A stretch of 64,000 nucleotides of DNA from the NCBI RefSeq assembly GCF_029193575.1, contig NZ_JARGCS010000009.1:62001-126000 (forward strand). The letters run 5' to 3'. Made by a program: the position numbers and the translations under genes. A model generated the notes under the pieces. That model was not told the origin of the DNA, did not search any database, and saw only the letters and a list, made by a program, of their open reading frames with translations. Below are positions 33,407 to 43,313 of this stretch, piece by piece; position 1 is the first letter of the stretch; each line of letters begins with the position of its first letter. Source of the DNA: Pseudomonas entomophila (GTDB lineage: Bacteria > Pseudomonadota > Gammaproteobacteria > Pseudomonadales > Pseudomonadaceae).

Positions 33407-35584
33407 CTACAGCCCGTTACGTGCCTTGAACTCGCGACGACGACGGTGCAGCACCGGCTCGGTGTAACCGTTCGGCTGCTTGGCACCCTCGACCACCAGC
33501 TCCACCGCCGCCTGGAACGCGACATTGCTGTCGAAGTCCGGCGCCATCGGGCGGTACTGGGCGTCGCCGGCGTTCTGCTTGTCGACCACCGCCGCCATGC
33601 GCTTGAGGCTTTCCAGCACCTGCGCCTGGGTGACGATGCCGTGGCGCAGCCAGTTGGCCAGCAACTGGGCGGAGATACGCAGGGTGGCGCGGTCTTCCAT
33701 CAGGCCGACGTTGTTGATGTCCGGCACCTTCGAGCAGCCCACGCCCTGGTCGATCCAACGCACCACATAGCCGAGGATGCCCTGGGCGTTGTTGTCCAGC
33801 TCGTTGCGGATCTCGTCTTGCGACCAGTTGGTGTCGGCCGCCAACGGGATGGTCAGGATATCGTCCACCGACGCCGGGGTGCGCGAGGCCAGCTCACGCT
33901 GGCGCGCCTGCACGTCGACCTTGTGGTAGTGCAGGGCATGCAGCACTGCCGCGGTCGGCGAGGGCACCCAGGCGGTGTTGGCACCGGCCAGTGGGTGGGC
34001 GATCTTCTGCTCGAGCATCGCCGCCATCAGGTCAGGCATGGCCCACATGCCCTTGCCGATCTGCGCGCGGCCTTGCAGGCCGGTGGCCAGGCCGATGTCG
34101 ACGTTGTTGTTCTCGTAGGCGCCTATCCACTTCTCGTTCTTCATGGCGCCCTTGCGCACCACGGCGCCCGCTTCCATGGAGGTGTGGATCTCGTCGCCGG
34201 TGCGGTCGAGGAAACCGGTGTTGATGAACACCACGCGCTCGGCCGCCGCCTTGATGCAGGCCTTGAGGTTGACCGTGGTGCGGCGCTCCTCGTCCATGAT
34301 GCCGACCTTCAGGGTGTTGCGCGGTACGCCCAGCAGGTCTTCGACGCGGCTGAAGATCTCGGCGGCGAACGCCACTTCCTCGGGGCCGTGCATCTTCGGC
34401 TTGACGATGTACACGCTGCCGGTGCGGCTGTTCTTGCGGCTGGCGTTGCCCTTGAGGTTGTGCAGGGCGATCAGGCCGGTGAACAGGGCGTCCTGGATGC
34501 CTTCGGGGATCTCGTTGCCTTGGCCGTCGAGGATCGCCGGGTTGGTCATCAGGTGGCCGACGTTGCGCACGAACAGCAGCGAGCGGCCATGCAGGGTGAC
34601 GCTGCCGCCGTTCGGCGCGGCGTACTCGCGGTCCGGGTTCATGGTGCGGGTGAAGGTCTTGCCGCCCTTGCTCACGCTCTCGGCCAGGTCGCCTTTCATC
34701 AGGCCCAGCCAATTGCGGTAGACGATGACCTTGTCGTCGGCGTCGACGGCGGCGACCGAGTCTTCGCAGTCCATGATGGTGGTCAGCGCCGACTCCATCA
34801 GGATGTCTTTCACGCCGGCGGCGTCGGTGCTGCCGACCGGGGTGCTGGCGTCGACCTGGACCTCGAAGTGCAGGCCGTTGTGCTTGAGTAGGATGGCGGT
34901 AGGGGCCGCGGCGTCACCCTGGAAGCCGATCAGTTGGGCGTCGTCGCGCAGGCCGCTGTTGCTGCCGCCCTTGAGGGCGACGACCAGCTTGCCGGCGTCG
35001 ATGCGATAGGCGGTGGAGTCGACGTGGGAGCCGGCGGCCAGTGGCGCGGCTTGGTCGAGGAAGGCGCGGGCGAAGGCGATGACCTTGTCGCCCCGCACCT
35101 TGTTGTAGCCCTGGCCTTTCTCGGCGCCGCCTTCCTCGCTGATGGCATCGGTGCCGTACAGCGCGTCGTACAGCGAGCCCCAGCGGGCGTTGGCGGCGTT
35201 CAGGGCGAAGCGCGCGTTCATCACCGGCACCACCAGCTGCGGGCCGGCCATGCGGGCGATTTCTTCGTCGACGTTCTCGGTGGTGGCCTGGAAATCGTCG
35301 GCTTGTGGCAGCAGGTAGCCGATTTCCTCGAGGAAGGCTTTGTAGGCCGCGGCGTCGTGTGCCTGGCCCTGGCGTGCCTGGTGCCAGGCATCGATCTTGG
35401 CTTGCAGCTCGTCACGCTTGGCGAGCAGCGCTTTATTCTTTGGAGCGAGGTCGTTGATGATCTTCTCTGCGCCGGCCCAGAACTGCGCGGCGACGATGCC
35501 GGTGCCTGGGATGGCTTCGTCGTTGACGAAGTCGTGCAGGACCTTGGCGACCTGAAGGCCACCGACGTGAACGTGTTCAGTCAT
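33407..35584 (-). CDS. glcB: Malate synthase G
   Basis: The 725-residue enzyme condenses glyoxylate with acetyl-CoA to give malate in the glyoxylate shunt. The length and features are those of the monomeric G isoform: [10 protein letters not shown] near the N-terminus, [18 protein letters not shown] with the Mg-binding acidic pair, [27 protein letters not shown], and [13 protein letters not shown]. The ATG at 35582-35584 is chosen over one four codons upstream because GTGAGG precedes it. It is transcribed alone, away from the gcvR-like gene, with a 456-bp control region between them. Confidence 0.97.
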   Translation of the reverse strand: MTEHVHVGGLQVAKVLHDFVNDEAIPGTGIVAAQFWAGAEKIINDLAPKNKALLAKRDELQAKIDAWHQARQGQAHDAAAYKAFLEEIGYLLPQADDFQATTENVDEEIARMAGPQLVVPVMNARFALNAANARWGSLYDALYGTDAISEEGGAEKGQGYNKVRGDKVIAFARAFLDQAAPLAAGSHVDSTAYRIDAGKLVVALKGGSNSGLRDDAQLIGFQGDAAAPTAILLKHNGLHFEVQVDASTPVGSTDAAGVKDILMESALTTIMDCEDSVAAVDADDKVIVYRNWLGLMKGDLAESVSKGGKTFTRTMNPDREYAAPNGGSVTLHGRSLLFVRNVGHLMTNPAILDGQGNEIPEGIQDALFTGLIALHNLKGNASRKNSRTGSVYIVKPKMHGPEEVAFAAEIFSRVEDLLGVPRNTLKVGIMDEERRTTVNLKACIKAAAERVVFINTGFLDRTGDEIHTSMEAGAVVRKGAMKNEKWIGAYENNNVDIGLATGLQGRAQIGKGMWAMPDLMAAMLEQKIAHPLAGANTAWVPSPTAAVLHALHYHKVDVQARQRELASRTPASVDDILTIPLAADTNWSQDEIRNELDNNAQGILGYVVRWIDQGVGCSKVPDINNVGLMEDRATLRISAQLLANWLRHGIVTQAQVLESLKRMAAVVDKQNAGDAQYRPMAPDFDSNVAFQAAVELVVEGAKQPNGYTEPVLHRRRREFKARNGL

Positions 35585-36040
35585 TGCTTGCCTCACTCTG
35601 CTCAGCTGTTTCGCTCTTTCAGTAATAAGCCTGTAGCGCTTCTCTAAACACGCCTACCAGTACATGCCCCCATCTGCGACGGGGGCGGCTGGGTGCGGCC
35701 TGCCAGACGCGCTGGCGGGCGGTTTGCGTGTTTTCACAGGCGCCTTGGCAGACAGTCGAACGACGTTTTGTAGTCTGCGCTGGCGCATACTACATGATGC
35801 AGCAGGCGGGTGGGCATCAGACTAAAAGCGTCGCTCCGCGACCAGAGGGTCGCTTGGGGTCACACTGGAAGAACGCATGTTCGCAAAAAATAGGTGGATT
35901 GTTCCAGATAAATCTTGAAACAGTACACGATTTACTGCGCACCCCGCCCTGCGGCAGGTTGCCGCGCCTTGCCTATACTGACTCGATGCCGTTGTTCCAC
36001 GCCGTTTGCAGCGGCCCCGAGCGCCCATGAGGAGTGACCT
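35585..36040. other. Divergent control region between glcB and the gcvR-like gene
   Basis: No gene is supported in these 456 bp. The stretch holds a 26-bp dyad at 35769-35794, an A+T-rich block at 35880-35935, and a good -10 hexamer (TATACT, 35974-35979) for the gcvR-like gene without a convincing -35. GAGGAG lies before the GTG at 36041. Confidence 0.6.
35769..35794. promoter_or_regulatory. 26-bp dyad upstream of glcB
   Basis: TGTAGT at the left pairs with ACTACA at the right, and the inner TGCGC pairs with GCGCA around a TG centre; one position on each side is mismatched. It looks like a binding site for a dimeric regulator of glcB. The bound protein is not identified. Confidence 0.55.
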
Positions 36041-36559
36041 GTGGATCATCTTGTACTGACCGTGATCGCCCCTGACAAGGCCGGGCAGGTCGAACGTATC
36101 GCCGAGTGTATCGCCGAGCATAGTGGTAATTGGCTGGAGAGCCGCATGTCGCGCATGGCCGGGCAGTTCGCCGGGATCCTGCGGGTGGCGGTGCCGGCGG
36201 AGAATTACGACGAGCTGGTCGTATCGTTGCAGAAGCTGGGTGACCACGGCATTCGCGTGCTGATCGCCGAAAGCGGTATCGAGCCGTCGTGCACCTGGAA
36301 GCCGATCGCCATGGAACTGGTAGGCAACGACCGCCCGGGGATCGTGCGTGACATCACCCGGTTGCTGGCCGAGCAGGGGGTCAACCTTGAGCGCTTCACC
36401 ACCGAGGTGGTGCCAGCGCCGATGAGCAGCGAGCCGCTGTTCCGCGCCGAGGCGTTGCTGGCGCTGCCGTTGACCCTGTCGCTGGATGACCTGCAGCAGC
36501 GGCTGGAGAGCCTGGCCGATGATCTGATGGTTGAGTTGCGGTTGCGCCCGGAAGAATGA
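36041..36559 (+). CDS. GcvR-type ACT-domain regulatory protein
   Basis: The 172-residue protein has two ACT domains (about 3-80, HLVLTVIAPDKAGQVERIAECIAEHSGNWLESRMSRM in part, and about 90-168, IAMELVGNDRPGIVRDITRLLAEQGVNLE). This matches GcvR, the glycine-cleavage regulatory protein that in E. coli antagonises the activator GcvA. It starts at GTG 36041 behind GAGGAG. No gcv gene lies nearby, so the target pathway here is an inference from the family. It diverges from glcB and is followed by a REP element. Confidence 0.8.
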   Translation: MDHLVLTVIAPDKAGQVERIAECIAEHSGNWLESRMSRMAGQFAGILRVAVPAENYDELVVSLQKLGDHGIRVLIAESGIEPSCTWKPIAMELVGNDRPGIVRDITRLLAEQGVNLERFTTEVVPAPMSSEPLFRAEALLALPLTLSLDDLQQRLESLADDLMVELRLRPEE

Positions 36560-36561
36560 AT

Positions 36562-36605
36562 GCGGCCCCAGCGCGGGGCGGGCTTGCCCCGCGATAGGGC
36601 CCGCG
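36562..36605. repeat. REP element between gcvR-like gene and rarD
   Basis: A REP core (GCGCGGGGCGGGCTTGCCCC, then GCGATAGGGCCCGCG) fills the 48-bp gap between two convergent genes and ends three bases before the rarD stop. Confidence 0.8.
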
Positions 36606-36607
36606 AA

Positions 36608-37495
36608 TCAGGCCCGCTTACGCAAACTCATCCACGCATCGACGCTATAGATCGCCAACCCCGCCCAGATGAACATGAACGCCACCAGCGTATTCGGCGA
36701 CAGGTGCTCATCGAACAGCAACACCGCCTGCAACAGCACCAGGGTCGGCGCCAGGTATTGCAGGAAGCCCAGCGTGGTGTACGGCAGGTGCCGCGCCGCC
36801 GCGTTGAAGCAGACCAATGGCACCAGGGTCACCGGCCCCGCGGCCATTAGCCACAACGCCTCGCTGCTGGTGAAGAACTCGGGTTGCACGCTGTCCGCCG
36901 CTGGGTGCAGCAGCAGCCAGCCGCAGGCCAGCGGCACCAGCATCCAGGTCTCCACCACCAGCCCGGGCAGCGCGGCCACCGGCGCCTGCTTGCGGATCAG
37001 GCCGTAGAAGCCGAACGACAACGCCAGCGCCAACGACACCCACGGCAGGCTGCCGACCTGCCACACCTGCTGCGCCACGCCCAGCGCCGCCAGCCCTACC
37101 GCCAGCCATTGCAGGCGGCGCAGGCGCTCGCCGAGCAGCAGCATGCCCAGCAGCACGTTGACCAGCGGGTTGATGTAGTAGCCCAGGCTCGCCTCGAGCA
37201 TGCGCCCGTTGTTTACCGCCCATACGTAGGTCAGCCAGTTGAAGGCGATCAGCGTGCCGCTCAGGGCCAGGATTGCCAGGCGCCGTGGGTTGTCGCGCAG
37301 CTCGCGCCACCAGCCTGGGTGTTTCCACACCAACAGGAGCAGCGAGCCGAACAGTGCCGACCAGAGCACCCGGTGGACGATGATTTCCACCGCCGGCACG
37401 CTCTGGATGGCTTTGAAGTACAGGGGGAACAGGCCCCAGATGATGTAGGCGGACAAGCCCAGGATGTACCCGCGTTGCGGGTTTGCGGCGTGCAT
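36608..37495 (-). CDS. rarD: EamA-family transporter RarD
   Basis: The 295-residue inner-membrane protein has ten predicted hydrophobic helices in two EamA repeats (about 10-145 and 155-290). The N-terminus GYILGLSAYIIWGLFPLYFK and NPLVNVLLGMLLLGERL are typical of RarD, named for chloramphenicol sensitivity but with unknown substrate. It starts 61 bp downstream of the srkA stop and is read in the same direction. The length is normal. Confidence 0.9.
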   Translation of the reverse strand: MHAANPQRGYILGLSAYIIWGLFPLYFKAIQSVPAVEIIVHRVLWSALFGSLLLLVWKHPGWWRELRDNPRRLAILALSGTLIAFNWLTYVWAVNNGRMLEASLGYYINPLVNVLLGMLLLGERLRRLQWLAVGLAALGVAQQVWQVGSLPWVSLALALSFGFYGLIRKQAPVAALPGLVVETWMLVPLACGWLLLHPAADSVQPEFFTSSEALWLMAAGPVTLVPLVCFNAAARHLPYTTLGFLQYLAPTLVLLQAVLLFDEHLSPNTLVAFMFIWAGLAIYSVDAWMSLRKRA

Positions 37496-37555
37496 GCAGA
37501 TTCCTTGCTTAGGTAGCTAATTATGCGGCGCCTATTGTAGGCAAAGTACGCCGCG

Positions 37556-38533
37556 CTACTGGAACAATTTCAGTGGCGGCTCTTCCAGCGCGGCGGTCTG
37601 CTCGCGCAGGGCGAGGATCTGGTCGCCCCAGTAGCGCGGCTGGCCGAACCACGGGAAGCTCGGCGGGAACGCCGGGTCGTCCCAGCGCCGTGCCAGCCAG
37701 GCGCTGTAGTGGAGTTGGCGCAGGGCGCGCAGTGGTTCGATCAGCGCCAGTTCGCGCGGGTCGAAGTCGTGGAATTCGTTGTAGCCGTCGATCAGTTCGG
37801 CGAGCTGGCTCAGGCGCTCCTCGCGGCTGCCGGCGAGCATCATCCACAGGTCTTGAACGGCGGGGCCCATGCGGCAGTCGTCGAGGTCGACCACGTGGAA
37901 GGCGTCGTCGCGGTGCATCAGGTTGCCGGGGTGGCAGTCGCCGTGCAGACGGATCGCGGTGTACGGGGTGCGCGCGCAGGCGGCCTCGACGCGCTTGAGC
38001 AGGTCGCGGGCCACCGATTCGAAGGCGGGCAGCAGGTCCTTGGGGATGAAGCCGCCGGCCAGCAGGGTGTCCAGCGAGGCATGGCCGAAGTTGTCCACGG
38101 CCAGCGTCTCGCGGTGCTCGAACGGGCGGCTGGCGCCGATCGCATGCAGGCGGCCGAGCAGTTGGCCGAGGCGGTAGAGCTGGTCGAGGTCGCCGGGTTC
38201 GGGCGCGTGGCCGCCACGGCGCGGGAACAGGGCGAAGCGAAAGCCCTGGTGTTCGAACAGGCTGCGGCCTTCGTGGTGCAGGGGGGCGACCACGGGCACT
38301 TCGTGCTCGGCCAGTTCGGCGCTGAAGCGGTGTTCCTCGTGGATGGCCGCGTCGCTCCAGCGACCGGGGCGGTAGAACTTGGCGATCAGCGGTTGCGCGT
38401 CTTCGATGCCCACCTGGTAGACGCGGTTCTCGTAGCTGTTGAGCGCCAGTACCCGGGCGTCGCTGAGGAAACCGAGGCTTTCCACGGCGTCCAGGACCAG
38501 GTCGGGGGTGAGGCTGTCGAAGGGGTGTGACAT
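37556..38533 (-). CDS. srkA: Stress response kinase A (YihE/SrkA)
   Basis: The 325-residue cytosolic Ser/Thr protein kinase of the aminoglycoside-phosphotransferase fold protects cells from stress-induced death in enteric bacteria. It has the nucleotide-binding Lys in PLIAKFYRPGRWS, the catalytic loop IRLHGDCHPGNLMHRDD with Asp and Asn, and the metal-binding VVDLDDCRMGPAVQDLW. The ATG at 38531-38533 follows GGAG; an in-frame extension upstream is not needed for the fold. In E. coli this gene sits before dsbA; here its neighbours are rarD and modE. Confidence 0.92.
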   Translation of the reverse strand: MSHPFDSLTPDLVLDAVESLGFLSDARVLALNSYENRVYQVGIEDAQPLIAKFYRPGRWSDAAIHEEHRFSAELAEHEVPVVAPLHHEGRSLFEHQGFRFALFPRRGGHAPEPGDLDQLYRLGQLLGRLHAIGASRPFEHRETLAVDNFGHASLDTLLAGGFIPKDLLPAFESVARDLLKRVEAACARTPYTAIRLHGDCHPGNLMHRDDAFHVVDLDDCRMGPAVQDLWMMLAGSREERLSQLAELIDGYNEFHDFDPRELALIEPLRALRQLHYSAWLARRWDDPAFPPSFPWFGQPRYWGDQILALREQTAALEEPPLKLFQ

Positions 38534-38599
38534 GGAGGCTCCGGGCGGTGGGCGGCGTGGCGCCATGGTAGCGCATTAGGCCCTGGGGGATTGGGCGTT

Positions 38600-38632
38600 C
38601 GTGCCGGCCCTCTCGCGGGGCGAGCCCGCTCC
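38600..38632. repeat. REP element upstream of srkA
   Basis: A REP core (CTCTCGCGGGGCGAGCCCGC, then TCCAGG) lies in the 175-bp gap between modE and srkA. Confidence 0.75.
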
Positions 38633-38708
38633 AGGCACACCACAGCCCTCGTGAACGGCGGAATGCCTGCGGGCTTGCCGCGATCCGTGCGCGCCGCGCG
38701 CGGCCAAC

Positions 38709-39473
38709 CTACACCGGCACCCCCAGCAGCACGAACGACGGATGGAACTGCACCTTCAAGTCACTGCCCGCCGCCACCTGCCGCTGCGCCAGCCAATCCT
38801 TTTCGGCAAACGCGCACAACGTCTGCCCATTGCCCAGCGCCAGCCTCACTTCGCTGGCCCCGTCCTCGTCGTCCAGCACGTCCTCGACCACCGCGCGCAA
38901 CGCATTGCTACCCGGTTTCACCGCCTCGTCCAGCCCCAGCAACGTCACCCAGCCGGCCTTGAGCAACGCCACCACCGTGCTGCCCAGGGTCAGTTCCAGT
39001 CGCTCTGTGCTATCGCGGGTAATCAGCGCATCCAGTTCCAGCCCGCCCCCCAGCGCCAGGCTCACCCGGTCGTAACGCCCTTCGCGGCGTAAGCCGCTGA
39101 CCTGCCCCTGCAACTGGTTGCGCGCGCTGGTGCGCAGCATCAGCCGGCCGAGCAAATCCAGGTCGCTGCTTTCTTCGGCGGCCTCGAGGAACTCCGCCTG
39201 CAACGCCTGCAAACGCTGGTACAGGCGCAACACCCGCTCGCCCTCGGCCGACAGCTTGGCGCCACCGCCGCCCCGCCCGCCGGTGCTGCGCTCCACCAGC
39301 GGTTTGGCCGCGAGGTTGTTCAACTCGTCGATGGCGTCCCAGGCGCCTTTGTAACTGATGCCGGCGGCCTTGGCCGCGTGGGTGATCGAGCCCTGTTCGG
39401 CGATGTGCTGCAGCAGCGCGATGCGCTGCGGTCGGCGGGCAATGTGCTGGGTCAGCAAGGTGGGCAGGGACAT
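38709..39473 (-). CDS. modE: Molybdate-responsive transcriptional regulator ModE
   Basis: The 254-residue protein has an N-terminal winged helix-turn-helix of the LysR/ModE type (RIALLQHIAEQGSITHAAKAAGISYKGAWDAIDELN, about 17-52) with the glycine-rich wing GGRGGGGAKLSAEGERVLRLY, and two C-terminal molybdate-binding TOBE repeats (about 115-185 and 190-252, with SARNQLQGQVSGL and GSTVVALLKAGWVTLLGL). This is full-length ModE, not a DNA-binding-only form. The ATG at 39471-39473 is chosen because the wHTH begins there. No modABC genes are in the window, so it is an orphan at this locus. Confidence 0.9.
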   Translation of the reverse strand: MSLPTLLTQHIARRPQRIALLQHIAEQGSITHAAKAAGISYKGAWDAIDELNNLAAKPLVERSTGGRGGGGAKLSAEGERVLRLYQRLQALQAEFLEAAEESSDLDLLGRLMLRTSARNQLQGQVSGLRREGRYDRVSLALGGGLELDALITRDSTERLELTLGSTVVALLKAGWVTLLGLDEAVKPGSNALRAVVEDVLDDEDGASEVRLALGNGQTLCAFAEKDWLAQRQVAAGSDLKVQFHPSFVLLGVPV

Positions 39474-39528
39474 GGTCGGGTTACCGGCGGTGGGAATGCG
39501 CCGAACTTGCCTCCCGCCCCGGGCCAAG

Positions 39529-40266
39529 TCAACCCTGCTGGGGTTTGGGCGTGCGCGCCAGGCAATACACATCGACGCGGCGAGCGCCGGCCTTGCGCAG
39601 CAGTTGGGCAATCGCCCGGGCCGTGGCGCCGGTGGTCAGCACGTCGTCGATGAGCGCGATATGGCGACCCTCGACGTCGCTACCTGGCGACAGGCTGAAG
39701 GCCTGGCGCAGGTTGCGCTGGCGGGCCTTGGCGCCCAGGGACTGCTGCGCCAGGGTCTCGCGTGGGCGCTTTAGCTGCCGCTCATCGCAGGGGATGTCCA
39801 GTTGCTTCGACAACCAGCGCGCCAATAGCCCGGCTTGGTTGAAGCCACGTTGGCGCAGTCGACGCCGGGCCAGGGGGACGGGCAACAACTGCTCGGGCCG
39901 TGGCAGGCCTTCCATGTAGCGGTGCTGCAAGGCTTGGCCGAGCAACTGCGCCAGCAGGCGCCCCAGCGGCCACTGGCGGTTGTGCTTGAAGCGACTGATC
40001 AGGGTGTCGACCGGAAAGCCATAGTGCCAGGGCGCGACCACCTGCTCGAAGGGCGGCGGACGGCGGCTGCACGGGGCGCAGGTCAGGCCCGCCAGCGGCA
40101 ATGGCAGGGCGCAGCGGGCGCATTGCTCATCGAGCCACGGCAGCTCCAGTTCGCAGGCCAGGCATAAGGGATGGGGTTGCCCGGCGTCGGTGCCGCAGAG
40201 CAAACATGCCTGGTTAATATTTAGACACTTGTAAACCAGTGTCTTGATGCGTGGTTGACAGTGCAT
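39529..40266 (-). CDS. ComF-family phosphoribosyltransferase-like protein
   Basis: The 245-residue protein has an N-terminal zinc-finger-like region with four CxxC-type pairs (CLLC, CLAC, CARC, CAPC) and a C-terminal type I phosphoribosyltransferase domain with RGFNQAGLLARWLSK and the PRPP loop ALIDDVLTTGATARAIA near residue 203. The family includes ComF, required for DNA uptake, and GntX. The ATG at 40264-40266 follows GGAAGG. Its first twelve codons contain the BirA-type operator of the divergent bio operon, so biotin control may reach this gene too. Confidence 0.88.
   Translation of the reverse strand: MHCQPRIKTLVYKCLNINQACLLCGTDAGQPHPLCLACELELPWLDEQCARCALPLPLAGLTCAPCSRRPPPFEQVVAPWHYGFPVDTLISRFKHNRQWPLGRLLAQLLGQALQHRYMEGLPRPEQLLPVPLARRRLRQRGFNQAGLLARWLSKQLDIPCDERQLKRPRETLAQQSLGAKARQRNLRQAFSLSPGSDVEGRHIALIDDVLTTGATARAIAQLLRKAGARRVDVYCLARTPKPQQG
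40229..40261. promoter_or_regulatory. BirA (bio) operator between comF and bioB
   Basis: TTGTAAACC (40229-40237) and GGTTGACAG (40253-40261) are the two half-sites, 15 bases apart. They match the gammaproteobacterial BirA box TTGTAAACC-N15-GGTTTACAA at 16 of 18 positions. The right half overlaps the TTGACA -35 of bioB, and the whole site lies in the comF 5' codons. Confidence 0.92.
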
Positions 40267-40283
40267 GGGCCTTCCGTGACTAT
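40255..40283 (+). promoter_or_regulatory. bioB promoter candidate
   Basis: A perfect -35 TTGACA (40255-40260) is followed after 17 bases by GACTAT (40278-40283). The -35 is part of the BirA operator, so bound BirA-biotinyl-AMP would block polymerase. The leader would be about 65 bases. Confidence 0.7.
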
Positions 40284-40355
40284 GCGAGCTATCCGTGATG
40301 CGCTGGCGGGCTTTCCTGTCCCGGCGCCAGTCAGAGCCTAGATAGGGAAACGCCG

Positions 40356-41414
40356 ATGAGCGCCAGCACAATTGCAACAACACGTCACGACTGGGCCCTG
40401 GCCGAGGTCAAGGCCCTGTTCCAGCAGCCGTTCAATGACCTGTTGTTCCAGGCGCAGACCGTGCATCGGGCGCATTTCGACCCCAACCGCGTGCAGGTTT
40501 CGACCCTGCTGTCGATCAAGACCGGCGCCTGCCCGGAAGATTGCAAGTACTGCCCGCAGTCCGGCCACTACAACACCGGGCTGGAAAAGCAGAAGCTGAT
40601 GGAAGTGCAGAAGGTGCTGGAGGAAGCTGCCCGCGCCAAGGCCATCGGCTCCACGCGTTTCTGCATGGGCGCGGCGTGGAAGCATCCGTCGGCCAAGGAC
40701 ATGCCGTACGTGCTGGAGATGGTCAAGGGCGTCAAGGCCATGGGCTTGGAGACCTGCATGACCCTCGGTCGACTCGACCGCGAGCAGACCGAAGCCCTGG
40801 CCGAGGCCGGCCTGGACTACTACAACCACAACCTCGACACCTCGCCGGAGTTCTACGGCAGCATCATCACCACCCGCACCTACGGCGAGCGCCTGCAAAC
40901 GCTGGCGTACGTGCGTGATGCCGGCATGAAGATCTGCTCGGGCGGCATTCTCGGCATGGGCGAGTCGCTGGACGACCGCGCCGGCCTGCTGATCCAACTG
41001 GCCAACCTCCCGGAACACCCGGAGTCGGTGCCGATCAACATGCTGGTCAAGGTCGCCGGTACCCCGCTGGCCGAAGCGCAAGACGTCGACCCGTTCGACT
41101 TCATCCGCATGCTGGCGGTGGCGCGCATCCTCATGCCGAAATCCCACGTGCGCCTGTCGGCCGGCCGCGAGCAGATGAACGAGCAGATGCAGGCCCTGGC
41201 CTTCATGGCCGGCGCCAACTCGATCTTCTATGGTGAAAAACTACTGACCACCGCCAACCCCCAGGCCGACAAGGACATGCAACTGTTCGCGCGTCTCGGC
41301 ATCCAGCCCGAAGCACGCGAGGAGCACGCCGACGAAGTGCACCAGGCGGCCATCGAGCAGGCGCTGGTCGAGCAGCGCAGCAGCGAGCTGTTCTACAACG
41401 CGGCCTCGGCCTGA
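40356..41414 (+). CDS. bioB: Biotin synthase
   Basis: The 352-residue radical SAM enzyme inserts sulfur into dethiobiotin. The [4Fe-4S]-binding motif CPEDCKYC gives Cys59, Cys63 and Cys66. Other family marks are [31 protein letters not shown] and [19 protein letters not shown] precedes the ATG. It is the first gene of the bioBFHCD operon; bioF starts two bases after its stop. Expression is expected to be repressed by BirA via the operator at 40229-40261. Confidence 0.98.
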   Translation: MSASTIATTRHDWALAEVKALFQQPFNDLLFQAQTVHRAHFDPNRVQVSTLLSIKTGACPEDCKYCPQSGHYNTGLEKQKLMEVQKVLEEAARAKAIGSTRFCMGAAWKHPSAKDMPYVLEMVKGVKAMGLETCMTLGRLDREQTEALAEAGLDYYNHNLDTSPEFYGSIITTRTYGERLQTLAYVRDAGMKICSGGILGMGESLDDRAGLLIQLANLPEHPESVPINMLVKVAGTPLAEAQDVDPFDFIRMLAVARILMPKSHVRLSAGREQMNEQMQALAFMAGANSIFYGEKLLTTANPQADKDMQLFARLGIQPEAREEHADEVHQAAIEQALVEQRSSELFYNAASA

Positions 41415-41416
41415 GC

Positions 41417-42589
41417 ATGGCGTTCGACCTGGCGGCGCGCCTGGCCGAACGGCGCGCCGCTGACCTCTATCGGCAGCGCCCGTTGCTGGAAACCCCGCAG
41501 GGGCCGCAGGTGGTGGTCGATGGCCAGCCGTTGCTGGCCTTTTGCAGCAACGACTACTTGGGCCTGGCCAACCACCCCGAAGTGATCGCCGCCTGGCGCA
41601 CCGGTGCCGAGCACTGGGGCGTCGGGGGTGGCGCCTCGCACCTGGTGATCGGCCACAGTGCGCCGCACCACGCGGTGGAAGAGGCCATCGCCGAGCTGAC
41701 CGGGCGCCCGCGTGCGCTGTTGTTCTCCACCGGCTACATGGCCAACCTCGGCGCCATCACCGCGCTGGTCGGGCAAGGCGACACGGTGTTGCAAGACCGC
41801 CTCAACCATGCCTCGCTGCTCGATGGCGGCTTGCTCAGCGGCGCGCGTTTCAACCGCTACCTGCACAACGACCCGGCCAGCCTGGCCAGCCGCCTGGAAA
41901 AGGCCACGGGCGATACCTTGGTGGTCACCGATGGGGTGTTCAGCATGGACGGCGACCTCGCCGACTTGCCGGCCCTGGCGGCGGCCGCGCGGCCGCATGG
42001 GGCTTGGCTGATGGTCGACGATGCGCATGGCTTCGGCACCCTGGGCGCCAACGGTGGCGGCATCGTCGAACACTTCGGTCTGGGCGTGGACCAGGTGCCG
42101 GTGCTCATTGGCACGCTCGGCAAGGCCTGCGGCACCGCAGGTGCCTTCGTCGCCGGCAGCGAAGACTTGATCGAGGCGCTGGTGCAGTTCGCCCGGCCCT
42201 ACATCTACACCACCAGCCAGCCCCCGGCCCTGGCCTGTGCCACGCTCAAGAGCCTCGACCTGCTGCGCCGTGAAAGCTGGCGCCGCGAGCACCTGAATGC
42301 GTTGATCCGCCAGTTCCGCGAGGGCGCCCGGCAGATCGGCCTGGCGCTGATGGACAGCCCGACGGCGATTCAGCCGATCCTGATCGGCGACAGCGCGCGG
42401 GCCTTGCAGCTGTCGCGCCTGCTGCGCGAGCGCGGCCTGCTGGTGACCGCCATTCGCCCGCCGACCGTTCCGGCCGGCAGCGCGCGCCTGCGCGTGACCC
42501 TGAGCGCGGCGCACAGTGCGGCGCAGGTCCAGCTATTGTTGAATGCATTGGCTGAATGTCATGCACAGTTGGAGCCTGCCGATGCGTAA
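41417..42589 (+). CDS. bioF: 8-amino-7-oxononanoate synthase
   Basis: The 390-residue PLP enzyme condenses pimeloyl-ACP with alanine. It has [38 protein letters not shown] and the PLP-binding Lys236 in [13 protein letters not shown]. Length is normal for BioF. Its stop codon overlaps the bioH start by eight bases, and bioB ends two bases before it, in line with a single operon. Confidence 0.97.
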   Translation: MAFDLAARLAERRAADLYRQRPLLETPQGPQVVVDGQPLLAFCSNDYLGLANHPEVIAAWRTGAEHWGVGGGASHLVIGHSAPHHAVEEAIAELTGRPRALLFSTGYMANLGAITALVGQGDTVLQDRLNHASLLDGGLLSGARFNRYLHNDPASLASRLEKATGDTLVVTDGVFSMDGDLADLPALAAAARPHGAWLMVDDAHGFGTLGANGGGIVEHFGLGVDQVPVLIGTLGKACGTAGAFVAGSEDLIEALVQFARPYIYTTSQPPALACATLKSLDLLRRESWRREHLNALIRQFREGARQIGLALMDSPTAIQPILIGDSARALQLSRLLRERGLLVTAIRPPTVPAGSARLRVTLSAAHSAAQVQLLLNALAECHAQLEPADA

Positions 42590-43313
42590 CCGACTGATTC
42601 TCCTGCCCGGCTGGGGGCTGGGCACCGCGTCACTGGAACCCCTCGCCGCCAGCCTGCGTGCCCAGGACCCGCGCTTGCAGGTCGAACTGGCGCCGCTGCC
42701 GGAACTGGCGGACAGCGACGTGCAAGCCTGGGTCGAGCATCTCGACCGCAAGCTGCCCAACGATGCCTGGCTCGGTGGCTGGTCGCTCGGCGGCATGCTC
42801 GCCAGCGCCCTGGCGCACAAGCGCGGCGACCACTGCTGCGGCCTGCTGACCCTGGCCAGCAACCCCTGCTTCGTGGCCCGCGCGGACTGGCCCCACGGCA
42901 TGGCCGAGGACACCTTCGGCACTTTCCTCGACGGTTGCCGCAGCCATGCCCAGGTCACCCTCAAGCGTTTCCGCACCCTGTGCAGCGACGGCGCGCAGCA
43001 GCCGCGCACGCTGCTGCGCCAGCTCGGCGTCGGCGTGCCGGACATCGACCCGCTGTACCTGGCCACCGGCCTCGAAGTACTGGCCAAGCTCGATACCCGT
43101 CATGCCCTGGAGCAATACGGCGGCCCGCAACTGCATCTGTTCGCCGGTAGCGATGCGCTGGTGCCGGCGGGTGCGGCCAAGGCCTTGAGCGAGCTGCTGC
43201 CGGACGTGGAGGTCGGCCTGGTCGAAGACAGTTCCCACGCCTTCCTGCTGGAATACCCACAGGAGTTGGCGGCGGGTATCAAGAGTTTCCTGCATGAGAG
43301 TGGCGATGACTGA
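42582..43313 (+). CDS. bioH: Pimeloyl-ACP methyl ester esterase BioH
   Basis: The 243-residue alpha/beta hydrolase frees pimeloyl-ACP from its methyl ester and so ends the BioC-started pimelate route. The nucleophile elbow GGWSLGG carries Ser68; the acid is in FAGSDALVP and the His in [19 protein letters not shown] precedes the ATG at 42582. It overlaps bioF by eight bases and bioC by eight bases. In the bio operon of E. coli bioH is elsewhere; its presence here between bioF and bioC is the usual Pseudomonas arrangement. Confidence 0.95.
   Translation: MRNRLILLPGWGLGTASLEPLAASLRAQDPRLQVELAPLPELADSDVQAWVEHLDRKLPNDAWLGGWSLGGMLASALAHKRGDHCCGLLTLASNPCFVARADWPHGMAEDTFGTFLDGCRSHAQVTLKRFRTLCSDGAQQPRTLLRQLGVGVPDIDPLYLATGLEVLAKLDTRHALEQYGGPQLHLFAGSDALVPAGAAKALSELLPDVEVGLVEDSSHAFLLEYPQELAAGIKSFLHESGDD

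Noticed and set aside
36608..40266. A single rarD-srkA-modE-comF operon
   Set aside because: The gaps are 61, 175 and 55 bp, one with a REP, and the functions are unrelated; shared direction alone is not enough.
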